Positions 50,878 to 58,416 of a stretch of 64,000 nucleotides of DNA are shown piece by piece. Numbering within the stretch: position 1 is the stretch's first letter; each line of letters starts with the position of its first letter. The DNA comes from Acidimicrobiia bacterium (GTDB taxonomy: Bacteria > Acidobacteriota > Vicinamibacteria > Vicinamibacterales > SCN-69-37): contig VFZF01000003.1 of NCBI GenBank assembly GCA_016871335.1, positions 127,205 to 191,204 of the forward strand, in the 5' to 3' direction. The notes beneath the pieces are model-generated. The model worked only from the letters and a program-made list of their open reading frames with translations, was not told the origin of the DNA and did no database searches. Made by a program: the position numbers and the translations under genes.

Positions 50878-52208
50878 TGACAGGCCCGACAACCGACCAA
50901 CGACTTCGTGTGATGGTGGCGATCGCCGCCGTGGTGCTGGGGACCGCCGTGGTCCTCGCCGCCAATGTGTTGTCGCCGATGGTGCGCGGCGCACTGGGCA
51001 TCGTGGTGTTCCTGCTGGTGGTCGCGTCGTTTTCCAGCAAATTGTCTGCGGTGAGCTGGCGGACGGTCGGATGGGGGCTCGCACTGCAGTGGGGGCTGGC
51101 GCTGTTCATTCTCAAGTTTGAAATCAACGGCTGGCGCCCGGGCTACGCCTTCTTCTCCTGGGTCTCCAGCGTCGTCAAGCAGTTCCTGGAGTTCACCACG
51201 TCCGGGGCCACGTTTGTGTTCGGCGGTCTGGCCGACCCGGTGGTGATGGAGAAAGTGTTTCCGGGCGGGTTCGTCTTCGCCTTTGTCGCCTTGCCGACGA
51301 TCATCTTCGTGTCGTCGTTTTTCACCGTCCTCTACTACTTCGGCGTCCTGCAGTTCATTGTGCGCGTGATGGCGAAGGCGATGATGTATCTGATGCGGAC
51401 GAGCGGCGCCGAAACGCTCGCCGCGTCGGCCAACGTCTTCATGGGACAGACCGAGGCGCCGATCATCGTCAAGCCGTATGTGCCGAAGATGACGCAGTCG
51501 GAGCTGCTCGCCATGATGATCGGCGGCATGGCCACGATCTCCGGTGGCGTCATGGCGGTGTACATCACGCTCGGCGCCGACCCGGTGGCGATTCTCACGA
51601 CCAGCGTGATGGCCGCGCCGTGTGGTCTGTATCTCGCGAAGATCCTGATGCCGGAAACCGAAGTGCCGGACACGATGGGCGAGGTGCGCACGAAGGTCGA
51701 ACGCACACACGCCAACGCGGTCGATGCCGCCGCAGCCGGTGCATCCGACGGGACGACGCTGGCCATCAATGTGGCGGCGATGCTGATTGCGTTCCTCGCC
51801 TTCATCGCCCTGTTTGACTACATGCTCGGCGCCGTGCAGCCGGGCCTCACATTGGCCGCCGTCTTCGGCAAGGTGTTTGCGCCGGCGGCGATTCTGATGG
51901 GCGTGCCGATGGCCGACGTGCCGGCCATTGCCGATCTGCTGGGCACCAAACTCATGGCGAATGAGTTTGTGGCGTACGTCAAGCTGACCACGGAGTATCG
52001 CGACACCCTGAGTCCGCAGGGATACGTGCTCGCCACCTACGCGCTGACGGGGTTTGCGAATGTCGCCTCAATCGGCATCCAGCTTGGCGGCATCGGGGCC
52101 ATGGCACCGGAACGTCGCGGCGACCTGGCCCGCCTCGGGGGGCTCGCGTTGCTGGGGGGATTTCTGGCGACCGTCATCAATGCGTCGATTGCGTCGATGC
52201 TTCTCTAG
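50877..52208 (+). CDS. Concentrative nucleoside transporter (CNT/NupC family)
   Basis: 443-residue inner-membrane cation-coupled nucleoside importer. CNT core motifs GQTEAPIIVKPYV and KLMANEFVAYVKL are present, together with the hairpin region VFPGGFVFAFVALPTIIF. About ten membrane helices are visible. It brings in nucleosides for the enzymes encoded on both sides. The ATG overlaps the phosphorylase stop (TGATGA), and the PNP gene follows after 12 nt. Confidence 0.93.
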   Translation: MTGPTTDQRLRVMVAIAAVVLGTAVVLAANVLSPMVRGALGIVVFLLVVASFSSKLSAVSWRTVGWGLALQWGLALFILKFEINGWRPGYAFFSWVSSVVKQFLEFTTSGATFVFGGLADPVVMEKVFPGGFVFAFVALPTIIFVSSFFTVLYYFGVLQFIVRVMAKAMMYLMRTSGAETLAASANVFMGQTEAPIIVKPYVPKMTQSELLAMMIGGMATISGGVMAVYITLGADPVAILTTSVMAAPCGLYLAKILMPETEVPDTMGEVRTKVERTHANAVDAAAAGASDGTTLAINVAAMLIAFLAFIALFDYMLGAVQPGLTLAAVFGKVFAPAAILMGVPMADVPAIADLLGTKLMANEFVAYVKLTTEYRDTLSPQGYVLATYALTGFANVASIGIQLGGIGAMAPERRGDLARLGGLALLGGFLATVINASIASMLL

Positions 52209-52220
52209 GAACCGTGACTG

Positions 52221-53039
52221 ATGTCGATGTTTGAACAGAGTGCTGAGGCTGCGGCGTTTCTGCGCGCCCGGCTGGGCGACGTGCCGGACGTCGCCGTGGT
52301 CCTCGGGTCAGGCCTGGGGGATTTTGCGACGGGACTGACCGATGCGGTGACCGTGCCGTACCAGGACATTCCACACTGGCCGCGTGCCACGGTTGTGGGG
52401 CATGCCGGCACCGTGGTGGCCGGGTCCTCGAAGGGCCGCCGGGTGCTGGCGCTGGCGGGACGCGCGCACTATTACGAAGGGCATCCGTTGACCGTGGCCA
52501 CGTTTGCGATGCGGGTGCTGGGACAACTGGGCGTGAAGCACGTCGTGCTGACCAACGCCGCAGGCGGGATCAACACGCGCTTCTCGACCGGCGCCCTGAT
52601 GGTGATTGACGATCACATCAACGCCATGGGGATTAATCCGCTGATCGGCCCCAACGACGAACGGTTCGGTGCGCGGTTTCCCGACATGTCGGAGGTCTAT
52701 TCGTCGCGGTTGCGTGCGCTCGCTGACACCACGGCCGCAGCGCTGGGACTGCCGCTTGAGCACGGCGTGTATGTCGCGGTGTGCGGGCCGAGTTATGAAA
52801 CCCCTGCCGAGATCAGGGCGTTTCGCACGCTCGGCGCCGATGCGGTCGGCATGTCCACCGTGCCGGAGGCGATCGTGGCCAGGCACCAGGGCATGGAGGT
52901 GCTGGGCATTTCGTGCATCACGAACCCGGCCGCCGGCGTGTTGCCGCAGCCGCTGGTGCACGACGAAGTCATGGAGACCGCGCGACGCGTGCGCGGAGCG
53001 TTCATCGGACTGCTGGAGGGCATCCTTGAGCGGCTCTGA
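52221..53039 (+). CDS. Purine-nucleoside phosphorylase, trimeric (class I)
   Basis: 272 residues. LGSGLG phosphate loop, the GRAHYYEGH motif, NAAGGIN, and the purine-binding VCGPSYETPAEIRAF with Glu, then SCITNPAAG with Asn235. Asn at this position is the marker of 6-oxopurine PNPs; methylthioadenosine phosphorylases have Asp. So the product should split inosine and guanosine, even though mtnA lies two genes downstream. The cytidine deaminase start lies 14 nt inside its 3' end. Confidence 0.92.
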   Translation: MSMFEQSAEAAAFLRARLGDVPDVAVVLGSGLGDFATGLTDAVTVPYQDIPHWPRATVVGHAGTVVAGSSKGRRVLALAGRAHYYEGHPLTVATFAMRVLGQLGVKHVVLTNAAGGINTRFSTGALMVIDDHINAMGINPLIGPNDERFGARFPDMSEVYSSRLRALADTTAAALGLPLEHGVYVAVCGPSYETPAEIRAFRTLGADAVGMSTVPEAIVARHQGMEVLGISCITNPAAGVLPQPLVHDEVMETARRVRGAFIGLLEGILERL

Positions 53040-53427
53040 GTCCCTCGAGGCTCTGGTCGCCGCCGCGCGACAGGCGCGCGACCGCGCCATTGCCCCGTAT
53101 TCGCACTTCCTGGTCGGGGCGGCGCTCGAGACGGCCGACGGCCACATCATCTCCGGCTGCAACATCGAAAACGCCTCCTATGGTCTGACGACGTGTGCGG
53201 AGCGGGTCGCGTTGCTGAAGGCGTTGTCCGACGGGCATCGCGCGTTCACCCGGATCGCCGTGGTCGCCGACACCGCTGCGCCGACCCCGCCCTGCGGACC
53301 CTGCCGGCAGCTGCTCTGGGAGTACTGCGGCGACATCCCGGTCATCATGGCCAACCTCACCACCGTGACCTCCACAACACCACTGGCGGCATTGTTCCCG
53401 ATGCCGTTTGACCGTCACTCGCTCTGA
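53026..53427 (+). CDS. cdd: Cytidine deaminase
   Basis: 133 residues from TTG 53026, chosen because GGAGGG sits five bases upstream inside the PNP gene. Small homotetrameric form: APYSHFLVGAAL at the front, the zinc motif CAE in YGLTTCAERVAL and the PCGPCRQ cysteine pair, with three Cys ligands. It converts cytidine and deoxycytidine to the uridine forms that the first enzyme of the operon can split. The stop overlaps the mtnA ATG (TGATG). Confidence 0.93.
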   Translation: MSGSESLEALVAAARQARDRAIAPYSHFLVGAALETADGHIISGCNIENASYGLTTCAERVALLKALSDGHRAFTRIAVVADTAAPTPPCGPCRQLLWEYCGDIPVIMANLTTVTSTTPLAALFPMPFDRHSL

Positions 53428-54458
53428 TGCTGCCGACGATCGCCTGGGACCTCGACGACATTGTCATGATCGACCAGCGCAAGCTGCCGGCGCAGGAGAT
53501 CTACGTCCGCTGCCGGACCGCGAAGGACGTCGCCAAAGCGATCACGACCATGGTGATCCGCGGAGCGCCGGCGATCGGTGTCGCCGCGGCGATGGGGATC
53601 GCCGCCGGCATGAAGCGCAGCAAGGCGACCGGCACCCGGCAATTCACCGTCGAGTTCAACCAGACGTGCGACCTGCTGGCGGCGACACGCCCGACCGCCG
53701 TGAATCTGTTCTGGGCGACTGCCCGCATGAAGCAGGCCTTCGGCGTGGGGGCGCTGGCAGGGGAGTCGCCCGCGGAACTCGCGGACCGGTTGCGTCGGGA
53801 AGCCGACGCGATTCACGATGAGGATGTGTCGTCCTGCCGCGCGATCGGCGACGCCGGTGCCGGCGTGGTGCCGCAGGGCGCGCGTATCCTCACGCATTGC
53901 AATGCGGGAGCGCTGGCGACGGCTGGTTACGGCACCGCCCTGGGCGTGATTCGATCGGCCGCGGCGCAGGGCAAAGTGGCGCAGGTGTTTGCCGACGAGA
54001 CGCGCCCGTTCCTGCAGGGCGCGCGTCTCACCGCGTGGGAATTGACCAGGGAGGGGATCCCCACCACCGTGATCACCGATTCGATGGCGGGACTGCTGCT
54101 GCGCGACCATCGAGTTGATCTCGTCATCGTCGGAGCGGATCGCATCGCGGCGAACGGTGATGTGGCGAACAAGGTGGGGACGTATACCCTCGCGATGATG
54201 GCGCACGCGCATGGCGTGCCGGTGTATGTGGCCGCCCCGCGATCGACCATCGATCTCAGTACGCCTGATGGCGCCGGGATCCCGATCGAGGAACGCAGCG
54301 CCAAAGAGATCACTCATGTTGGCGGCGCCCAGGTGGTGCCTGATGGCGCGAGTGTCTGGAATCCGGCGTTTGACGTGACGCCCCACCGGTTGATTGCGGG
54401 GATCGTCACTGAACGGGGCATTGCGCGCGCCCCGTACGACGCGAGCCTGCGCCCATGA
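53427..54458 (+). CDS. mtnA: S-methyl-5-thioribose-1-phosphate isomerase
   Basis: 343 residues of the eIF2B-like aldose isomerase family, converting methylthioribose 1-phosphate to methylthioribulose 1-phosphate in methionine salvage. IRGAPAIGVAAAMG, LTHCNAGALATAGYG with the catalytic Cys, and the GADRIAANGDVANKVGTY block with the catalytic Asp are clear. No other mtn gene is nearby, so the pathway must be completed elsewhere, or this paralogue serves ribose 1-phosphate isomerisation from the phosphorylases; the second idea is inference. Confidence 0.92.
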   Translation: MLPTIAWDLDDIVMIDQRKLPAQEIYVRCRTAKDVAKAITTMVIRGAPAIGVAAAMGIAAGMKRSKATGTRQFTVEFNQTCDLLAATRPTAVNLFWATARMKQAFGVGALAGESPAELADRLRREADAIHDEDVSSCRAIGDAGAGVVPQGARILTHCNAGALATAGYGTALGVIRSAAAQGKVAQVFADETRPFLQGARLTAWELTREGIPTTVITDSMAGLLLRDHRVDLVIVGADRIAANGDVANKVGTYTLAMMAHAHGVPVYVAAPRSTIDLSTPDGAGIPIEERSAKEITHVGGAQVVPDGASVWNPAFDVTPHRLIAGIVTERGIARAPYDASLRP

Positions 54459-55510
54459 AGATCCTCGGGATTGAAACCTCGTGTGACGAAACGGCGGCGG
54501 CCGTGGTGGCCACCACCGGCGATGCGGCGAAGCCGTGGGCGGTGCGCTCGAACATCATTGCGTCGCAGACGGCCATTCATCGCGAGTGGGGCGGCGTGGT
54601 GCCCGAACTGGCGTCACGCCAGCACCTGCGCGACATCTGCGGCGTCGTCGACCGCGCCCTGGAGGCCGCCGAATGCGGATGGTCGGATATTGATGCGTTG
54701 GCCGTGACACAGGGGCCGGGGCTGGTGGGCGCATTGCTCGTCGGGGTGTCCTATGCGAAGGCGGCCGCACTTTCGCTGGCGAAGCCGATCGTGCCGGTGC
54801 ATCACTTGGCCGGGCACATCGAGTCCATCTGGCTCGAACACGGCCCGATTCCGCTCCCAGCCGTCGTGCTCGTCGTCTCCGGCGGCCACACAAGTCTCTA
54901 TGAAGTCCCGGCCCTCGGTGTCTACCGGCTCGTGGGCCGGACACGCGACGATGCGGCGGGAGAAGCGTTTGACAAGGTGGCGCGCCTGCTCGGCCTCGGG
55001 TATCCCGGAGGTCCGGTCGTCGATCGGCGTGCGAAGCTCGGCAACGATCAGGCGGTGGCGCTGCCGCGCCCGCGATTCACCGGCCCGTCGCGATCCAAGC
55101 CGCATCTGGAAGGGATGACCGAGTTCAGTTTTTCAGGACTCAAGAGTGCCGCCGTGCGCCTGCTGCAGCAGCGGCAGGATGCGGGTCCGATGACCGACGA
55201 GGAGGTCAACGACTTCTGCGCGAGTTTTCAGCGCATTGTGGTCGAGACCCTGGTGGATCGCACGTTTGCGGCCGCCGCGGCGCTGGGCGCGCGCAGTGTG
55301 GGGATTGCCGGTGGCGTGTCGGCGAACAGTCGACTGCGTGCCGACGCGCTCACGCGTGGTGTGGCCGAGGGGCTTCCGGTGTTTGTGCCGCCGCTGTCGC
55401 TCTCGACCGACAATGCGGCGATGATTGCCGCCGCCGGGCTGCGCCGCCTTGAAGGCGGGGCAAAGTCGGCGCTCAACTTCAACGCCGACCCCGCCTTGCC
55501 GATGCCGTGA
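54455..55510 (+). CDS. tsaD: tRNA N6-adenosine threonylcarbamoyltransferase
   Basis: 351 residues. The opening MKILGIETSCDETAAAVV, metal-binding HHLAGH (about residues 111-116), and GVSANSRLR identify TsaD/Kae1, which with TsaB and TsaE makes t6A37 on tRNAs reading ANN codons. It is essential in most bacteria. Its ATG overlaps the mtnA stop (ATGA), so this housekeeping gene is at the end of the nucleoside-salvage transcript. No internal promoter was seen. Confidence 0.96.
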   Translation: MKILGIETSCDETAAAVVATTGDAAKPWAVRSNIIASQTAIHREWGGVVPELASRQHLRDICGVVDRALEAAECGWSDIDALAVTQGPGLVGALLVGVSYAKAAALSLAKPIVPVHHLAGHIESIWLEHGPIPLPAVVLVVSGGHTSLYEVPALGVYRLVGRTRDDAAGEAFDKVARLLGLGYPGGPVVDRRAKLGNDQAVALPRPRFTGPSRSKPHLEGMTEFSFSGLKSAAVRLLQQRQDAGPMTDEEVNDFCASFQRIVVETLVDRTFAAAAALGARSVGIAGGVSANSRLRADALTRGVAEGLPVFVPPLSLSTDNAAMIAAAGLRRLEGGAKSALNFNADPALPMP

Positions 55511-55513
55511 ACA

Positions 55514-55597
55514 GGAGGCACCGAGAAGAGCGGTTCTACAGGGAGACGCGGAGGATTTTCTTTTCTGGGGCGGGACAATAAGAACCTCCGTGCCTCC
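55514..55597. repeat. Intergenic element with GGAGGCAC/GTGCCTCC ends
   Basis: The 110-bp space between convergent tsaD and the methyltransferase holds a stretch bounded by GGAGGCAC (55514-55521) and GTGCCTCC (55590-55597), with CGGAGGATTTTC and AACCTCCG in between. The AT-rich centre stands out against the surroundings. It looks like a dispersed intergenic palindrome; I cannot count genome copies from here. Confidence 0.5.
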
Positions 55598-55620
55598 CGG
55601 TGAACTTTGCCGCAGTCTGC

Positions 55621-56415
55621 TTAACGAGTCCGCGTGGCGGTGAAGTCGACACCGGACAGGGTGGTGCCGTCGGGGCTGAGCGCGCCGGAATAGGTGCGCG
55701 ACCCGACAAACAACGTGACGGACGTGCCCCGCACGCGGCCTGTGACCGGCGTTGGTCCCATGGTGCCCGAGAGCATTTGAAATTGTTGCGTCAACGTCAC
55801 GGTGGTGCCGTGCAGATTCCAGGCGCCGTCCACGCGGGCCGGCACAATCCAGAGATGGCCCACGCACCATGACGCGCAGTCCGTCGTCACTCGCTGCGTC
55901 TCGTCCGGCTCCCACGCGGGCTCTTCGTGGCCGAATTCGTCGCCACCAATCTCAAACGTGTTGGAGACGACCCGCGTGCCCGGCCGCATGGCCAGAATCT
56001 GCGGCCGGATCTTCAGCATCAGGTCCGGCAGCATGAAGAGGGTGAGGACCGTCGCCTGCGAAAAGTCCGTCTTGAAGATGTCGGCTTCGCGAAATTGCGC
56101 ACGGCGGCTGACGCCGGCCTGTCTGGCGCGTTCGCGGGACAGCCGGACGAGGTCGCCGTTGTATTCGATGCCGAGGGCGCGAGCGCCACGCCGCGCGGCG
56201 GCGATGATGAACCGGCCGTCACCGGAGCCCAGGTCGATCACGTAGTCGGTGGCGGTGACGTTCGCCAGGTTGAGCATCATCTCGACGGTGTCTTCCGGCG
56301 TGGGCACCCAGACCATGTCCTTGCCGGGCTGGCCCGAGGTGGGGGTGTAGTCGACGTAGCGGCCGCAGGCGGCGGTCGCGATCAGGGCGACGACCACCAG
56401 TGGGATTCTGCGCAT
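55621..56415 (-). CDS. Exported or lipid-anchored SAM methyltransferase-like protein
   Basis: 264 residues. A Rossmann methyltransferase core has VIDLGSGDGRFIIAA as the SAM loop, GIEYNGDLV as the second acidic strand and TLFMLPDLMLKIRP after the fourth strand, resembling Dot1-like class I enzymes. It is preceded by a signal-like N-terminus (RIPLVVVALIATAAC) with a possible lipobox Cys at residue 17. The last ~90 residues form a separate beta-rich domain (WNLHGTTVTLTQQFQMLSG). SAM is not expected outside the cytoplasm, so the location or activity is puzzling. TACTAT lies 6 nt before the ATG. Confidence 0.75.
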   Translation of the reverse strand: MRRIPLVVVALIATAACGRYVDYTPTSGQPGKDMVWVPTPEDTVEMMLNLANVTATDYVIDLGSGDGRFIIAAARRGARALGIEYNGDLVRLSRERARQAGVSRRAQFREADIFKTDFSQATVLTLFMLPDLMLKIRPQILAMRPGTRVVSNTFEIGGDEFGHEEPAWEPDETQRVTTDCASWCVGHLWIVPARVDGAWNLHGTTVTLTQQFQMLSGTMGPTPVTGRVRGTSVTLFVGSRTYSGALSPDGTTLSGVDFTATRTR

Positions 56416-56421
56416 GCCGGG

Positions 56422-56427
56422 ATAGTA
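56422..56427 (-). promoter_or_regulatory. -10-like TACTAT, 6 nt before the methyltransferase ATG
   Basis: Minus-strand TACTAT (4 of 6 to consensus) is followed by cccggc and ATG 56415, with no ribosome site. It is the weakest member of the leaderless set. Confidence 0.35.
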
Positions 56428-56443
56428 GCGGAATCCGGCCGTA

Positions 56444-56485
56444 CAAAAAGAAACCGGCTCCCAGGCGTGAGCCCGGGAGCCGGTT
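56444..56485 (-). terminator. Rho-independent terminator of the cold-shock gene
   Basis: On the minus strand a 15-bp stem (aaccggctcccgggc / gcctgggagccggtt, one G-T pair) with loop TCAC is followed by TTCTTTTTG, 18 nt after the stop at 56503. Confidence 0.92.
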
Positions 56486-56502
56486 GTGTAAACCGCGCAA
56501 TC

Positions 56503-56709
56503 TTACGCGAGGCGAACGTTCTCGGCGCGCGGACCCTTGGGGCCCTGGCCGGTGTTGAACGTCACGGCCTGGCCTTCGCGCAGCTGATCGAACTGCGCGT
56601 CGACGACCGCCGACTGGTGGAAGAAGTACTCGTTGCCATCGGTCGCCGCAACGAAACCGAAACCCTTGTCGCTTACCAAACGCTTGATCGTGCCTGTCAT
56701 GTTAGTCAT
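56503..56709 (-). CDS. Cold-shock-domain protein (CspA family)
   Basis: 68 residues from ATG 56709 (ATG 56700 is also possible). A single OB-fold with RNP1 KGFGFV, RNP2 EYFFHQSAV and the GQGPKGPRAENV tail, so it binds single-stranded RNA/DNA as an RNA chaperone. The frame stays open for 60 more codons upstream, but those codons fall in the predicted leader and overlap the -10 element, so they are not counted as protein. It has its own promoter and terminator. Confidence 0.94.
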   Translation of the reverse strand: MTNMTGTIKRLVSDKGFGFVAATDGNEYFFHQSAVVDAQFDQLREGQAVTFNTGQGPKGPRAENVRLA

Positions 56710-56890
56710 ATGTGTTCTCGAAATACTCACGTGCTGAAAATCGCCATCGAACGCGGCTGAAACAACTTCAACGGCGTGCGAATCGTGGGCACTGTCATTG
56801 AAACGCCCGAAACGGGCGGCCGACGAGGGCATGGCGAACACCCTCTCCGTGAGAACTGAGGTATTCAGCTCGGCGGGATTGTCCATCATA
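56710..56890 (-). promoter_or_regulatory. csp promoter and about 170-nt 5' leader
   Basis: An extended -10, TGC-TATGAT (56890-56885 on the minus strand), would start the RNA near 56878, about 170 nt before the ATG. The leader includes a perfect hairpin CGCCCG-TTT-CGGGCG (56818-56804). Long structured leaders are known for cspA genes, where they act as RNA thermosensors. The divergent gene has CATAAT at 56910-56915, only 20 bp away. Confidence 0.6.
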
Positions 56891-56954
56891 GCACACTTCG
56901 GATTGAGGGCATAATTGAGGCCTTCGCGGGGGCATGGGTGGTGTGGGGGAACAC

Positions 56955-57788
56955 ATGGTCAGAAGAGTGATTGCCGGTGTTGTGGTGTTGGTGGCTGTGG
57001 TGTCCGCACCGTTGTCGGCCGAATTGCGGTTTACCTCGAAGATCACGGCCCGTGCCGTGACGGGAGCCCCGGCACCGGCCGGCCTGATGGCCGGGATGGG
57101 CGATGTGGTCGGGCAGATGATCAACGAGCAGTTCGGCGGCCCGGACGGGGTGGAGACCATCACGACGGTGCATACCGATGGCCGGATGCGCGTGGACTAT
57201 ACGAAGGCGTTCAGCGGACTGCCGGCCGGATCGGTGGTGCTGACGCGCGCCGATGGCACGTCGGTGGGGTATGACCCGGCGGCCAAGACCTGGTGGAAGA
57301 TGCCGGATCCCTCGGACGATCCGGAGGTGGCCGCCATGATGGCCCAGATGACGCCCGAGATTTCCTCGAAACGGACCGGCGAATTCGCCACCGTCACCGG
57401 TCTCCGCGCCGAGCGCGTGACCGTGCGCATGCGGATTCCGATCCCCCTCCCCGAGGGCGTGGACCTGAGTCAGGTGCCTCCCGAGCTGCTCGCGATGATT
57501 CCGAGGGAACTGGTGATCGAAGGGGACAACTGGGTGGCTGCGGAGTTCGCCAAATACATGAAGGGCGGCATGGCGGCGCTGAGCTCAGGGCCGATGGCGC
57601 AGATGGGGTTCGACAAGCTGGCGGAGAGCCTCGATGGCTTTCCCGTGCGGTCCGTGATGCGGACCTCCGTGCCGGCGGCGATCGAAATCGAAACGCTGGT
57701 GACCAGGGTCGCCGAAGAAACCGTGCCCGCCACCGTGTTTGACCTGCCGGCCGGGTTGCGCGAGATCCCCTTTCCCGGAGGCCTCTGA
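56955..57788 (+). CDS. Exported protein of unknown function (DUF4412-like)
   Basis: 277 residues from ATG 56955, preceded by GGGGGAA. A signal peptide (VIAGVVVLVAVVSAPLSA) leads to a beta-rich domain. Alternating strands (TTVHTDGRMRVDYTK, GSVVLTRADGTSVGYDP, TWWKMPDP) resemble LolA/DUF4412-type proteins that bind hydrophobic material, with a methionine-rich stretch (AGLMAGMGDVVGQM). No catalytic motif was seen. The HD-domain gene follows after 3 nt, so they probably share a transcript from CATAAT at 56910. Confidence 0.62.
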   Translation: MVRRVIAGVVVLVAVVSAPLSAELRFTSKITARAVTGAPAPAGLMAGMGDVVGQMINEQFGGPDGVETITTVHTDGRMRVDYTKAFSGLPAGSVVLTRADGTSVGYDPAAKTWWKMPDPSDDPEVAAMMAQMTPEISSKRTGEFATVTGLRAERVTVRMRIPIPLPEGVDLSQVPPELLAMIPRELVIEGDNWVAAEFAKYMKGGMAALSSGPMAQMGFDKLAESLDGFPVRSVMRTSVPAAIEIETLVTRVAEETVPATVFDLPAGLREIPFPGGL

Positions 57789-57791
57789 CCG

Positions 57792-58364
57792 ATGAGCGAT
57801 CTGTCGCGGGCCCGAGCCTGGGCGCTGGTCACCGAACACGTGCAGAGCGAGAGCCTGCGCAAACATCTGCTCGCGGTGGAAGCGGCGGTGCGCGGGTACG
57901 CCCGGCGCGCGGGGGAAGACGAGGAGGTGTGGGGATTTGTCGCCCTGGTCCACGACTTTGATTACGAGAAGTACCCCGACCGGGAGAACCATCCGTACCG
58001 CGGGGTCGAGATCCTGCACAGCCTGGGATATCCCGAGTGGGTGACCCGCGCCATCCTCTCGCATGCGGACTACAGCGGAGTGCCCCGCGAGACCCTGCTC
58101 GAAAAGACCTTGTTTGCGTGTGACGAAATGGCGGGCTTCATCACGGCGGCGGCGCTCGTCCGGCCATCAAAGAGCGTGATGGACCTTGAGGCGTCCTCCG
58201 TCATCAAGCGGATGAAGGACAAGGCCTTTGCCCGGGCGGTACCGCGTGAGGACCTGCACCAGGGGGCGGAGGAGATCGGTCTGCCGCTCGCGGAGCACAT
58301 CACACATGTGATCGGATTCCTGCGCCTCGAGGCCGACGCGCTTGGACTTCGTGGTACGTCGTAA
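57792..58364 (+). CDS. HD-domain phosphohydrolase
   Basis: 190 residues. An HD superfamily metal site is made of His (LRKHLLAVE), His-Asp (ALVHDFDYEKYP, about residues 54-55), and a later His (ILSHADY), with a conserved Asp in CDEMAGFI. This small HD type acts on nucleotides or other phosphate esters in the cytoplasm; the substrate is not known. The TTGAG-free junction and 3-nt gap tie it to the preceding exported protein. The ABC cassette starts 52 nt later behind its own possible promoter. Confidence 0.82.
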   Translation: MSDLSRARAWALVTEHVQSESLRKHLLAVEAAVRGYARRAGEDEEVWGFVALVHDFDYEKYPDRENHPYRGVEILHSLGYPEWVTRAILSHADYSGVPRETLLEKTLFACDEMAGFITAAALVRPSKSVMDLEASSVIKRMKDKAFARAVPREDLHQGAEEIGLPLAEHITHVIGFLRLEADALGLRGTS

Positions 58365-58402
58365 TTTCGAGGAGGACGAACTCCGGGTCGCACCTGTGCG
58401 TA

Positions 58403-58408
58403 TACGCT
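58403..58408 (+). promoter_or_regulatory. -10-like TACGCT before the ABC cassette
   Basis: GTATACGCT occurs 8 nt before ATG 58417, either as TATACG (58401-58406) or TACGCT (58403-58408). No ribosome site is seen, so it fits the leaderless pattern. Confidence 0.4.
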
Positions 58409-58416
58409 ACTGACTT

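Noticed and set aside
56503-56889. 128-residue N-terminally extended cold-shock protein
   Set aside because: The first 60 codons overlap the predicted -10 and leader, and the normal 68-residue CspA form fits completely.
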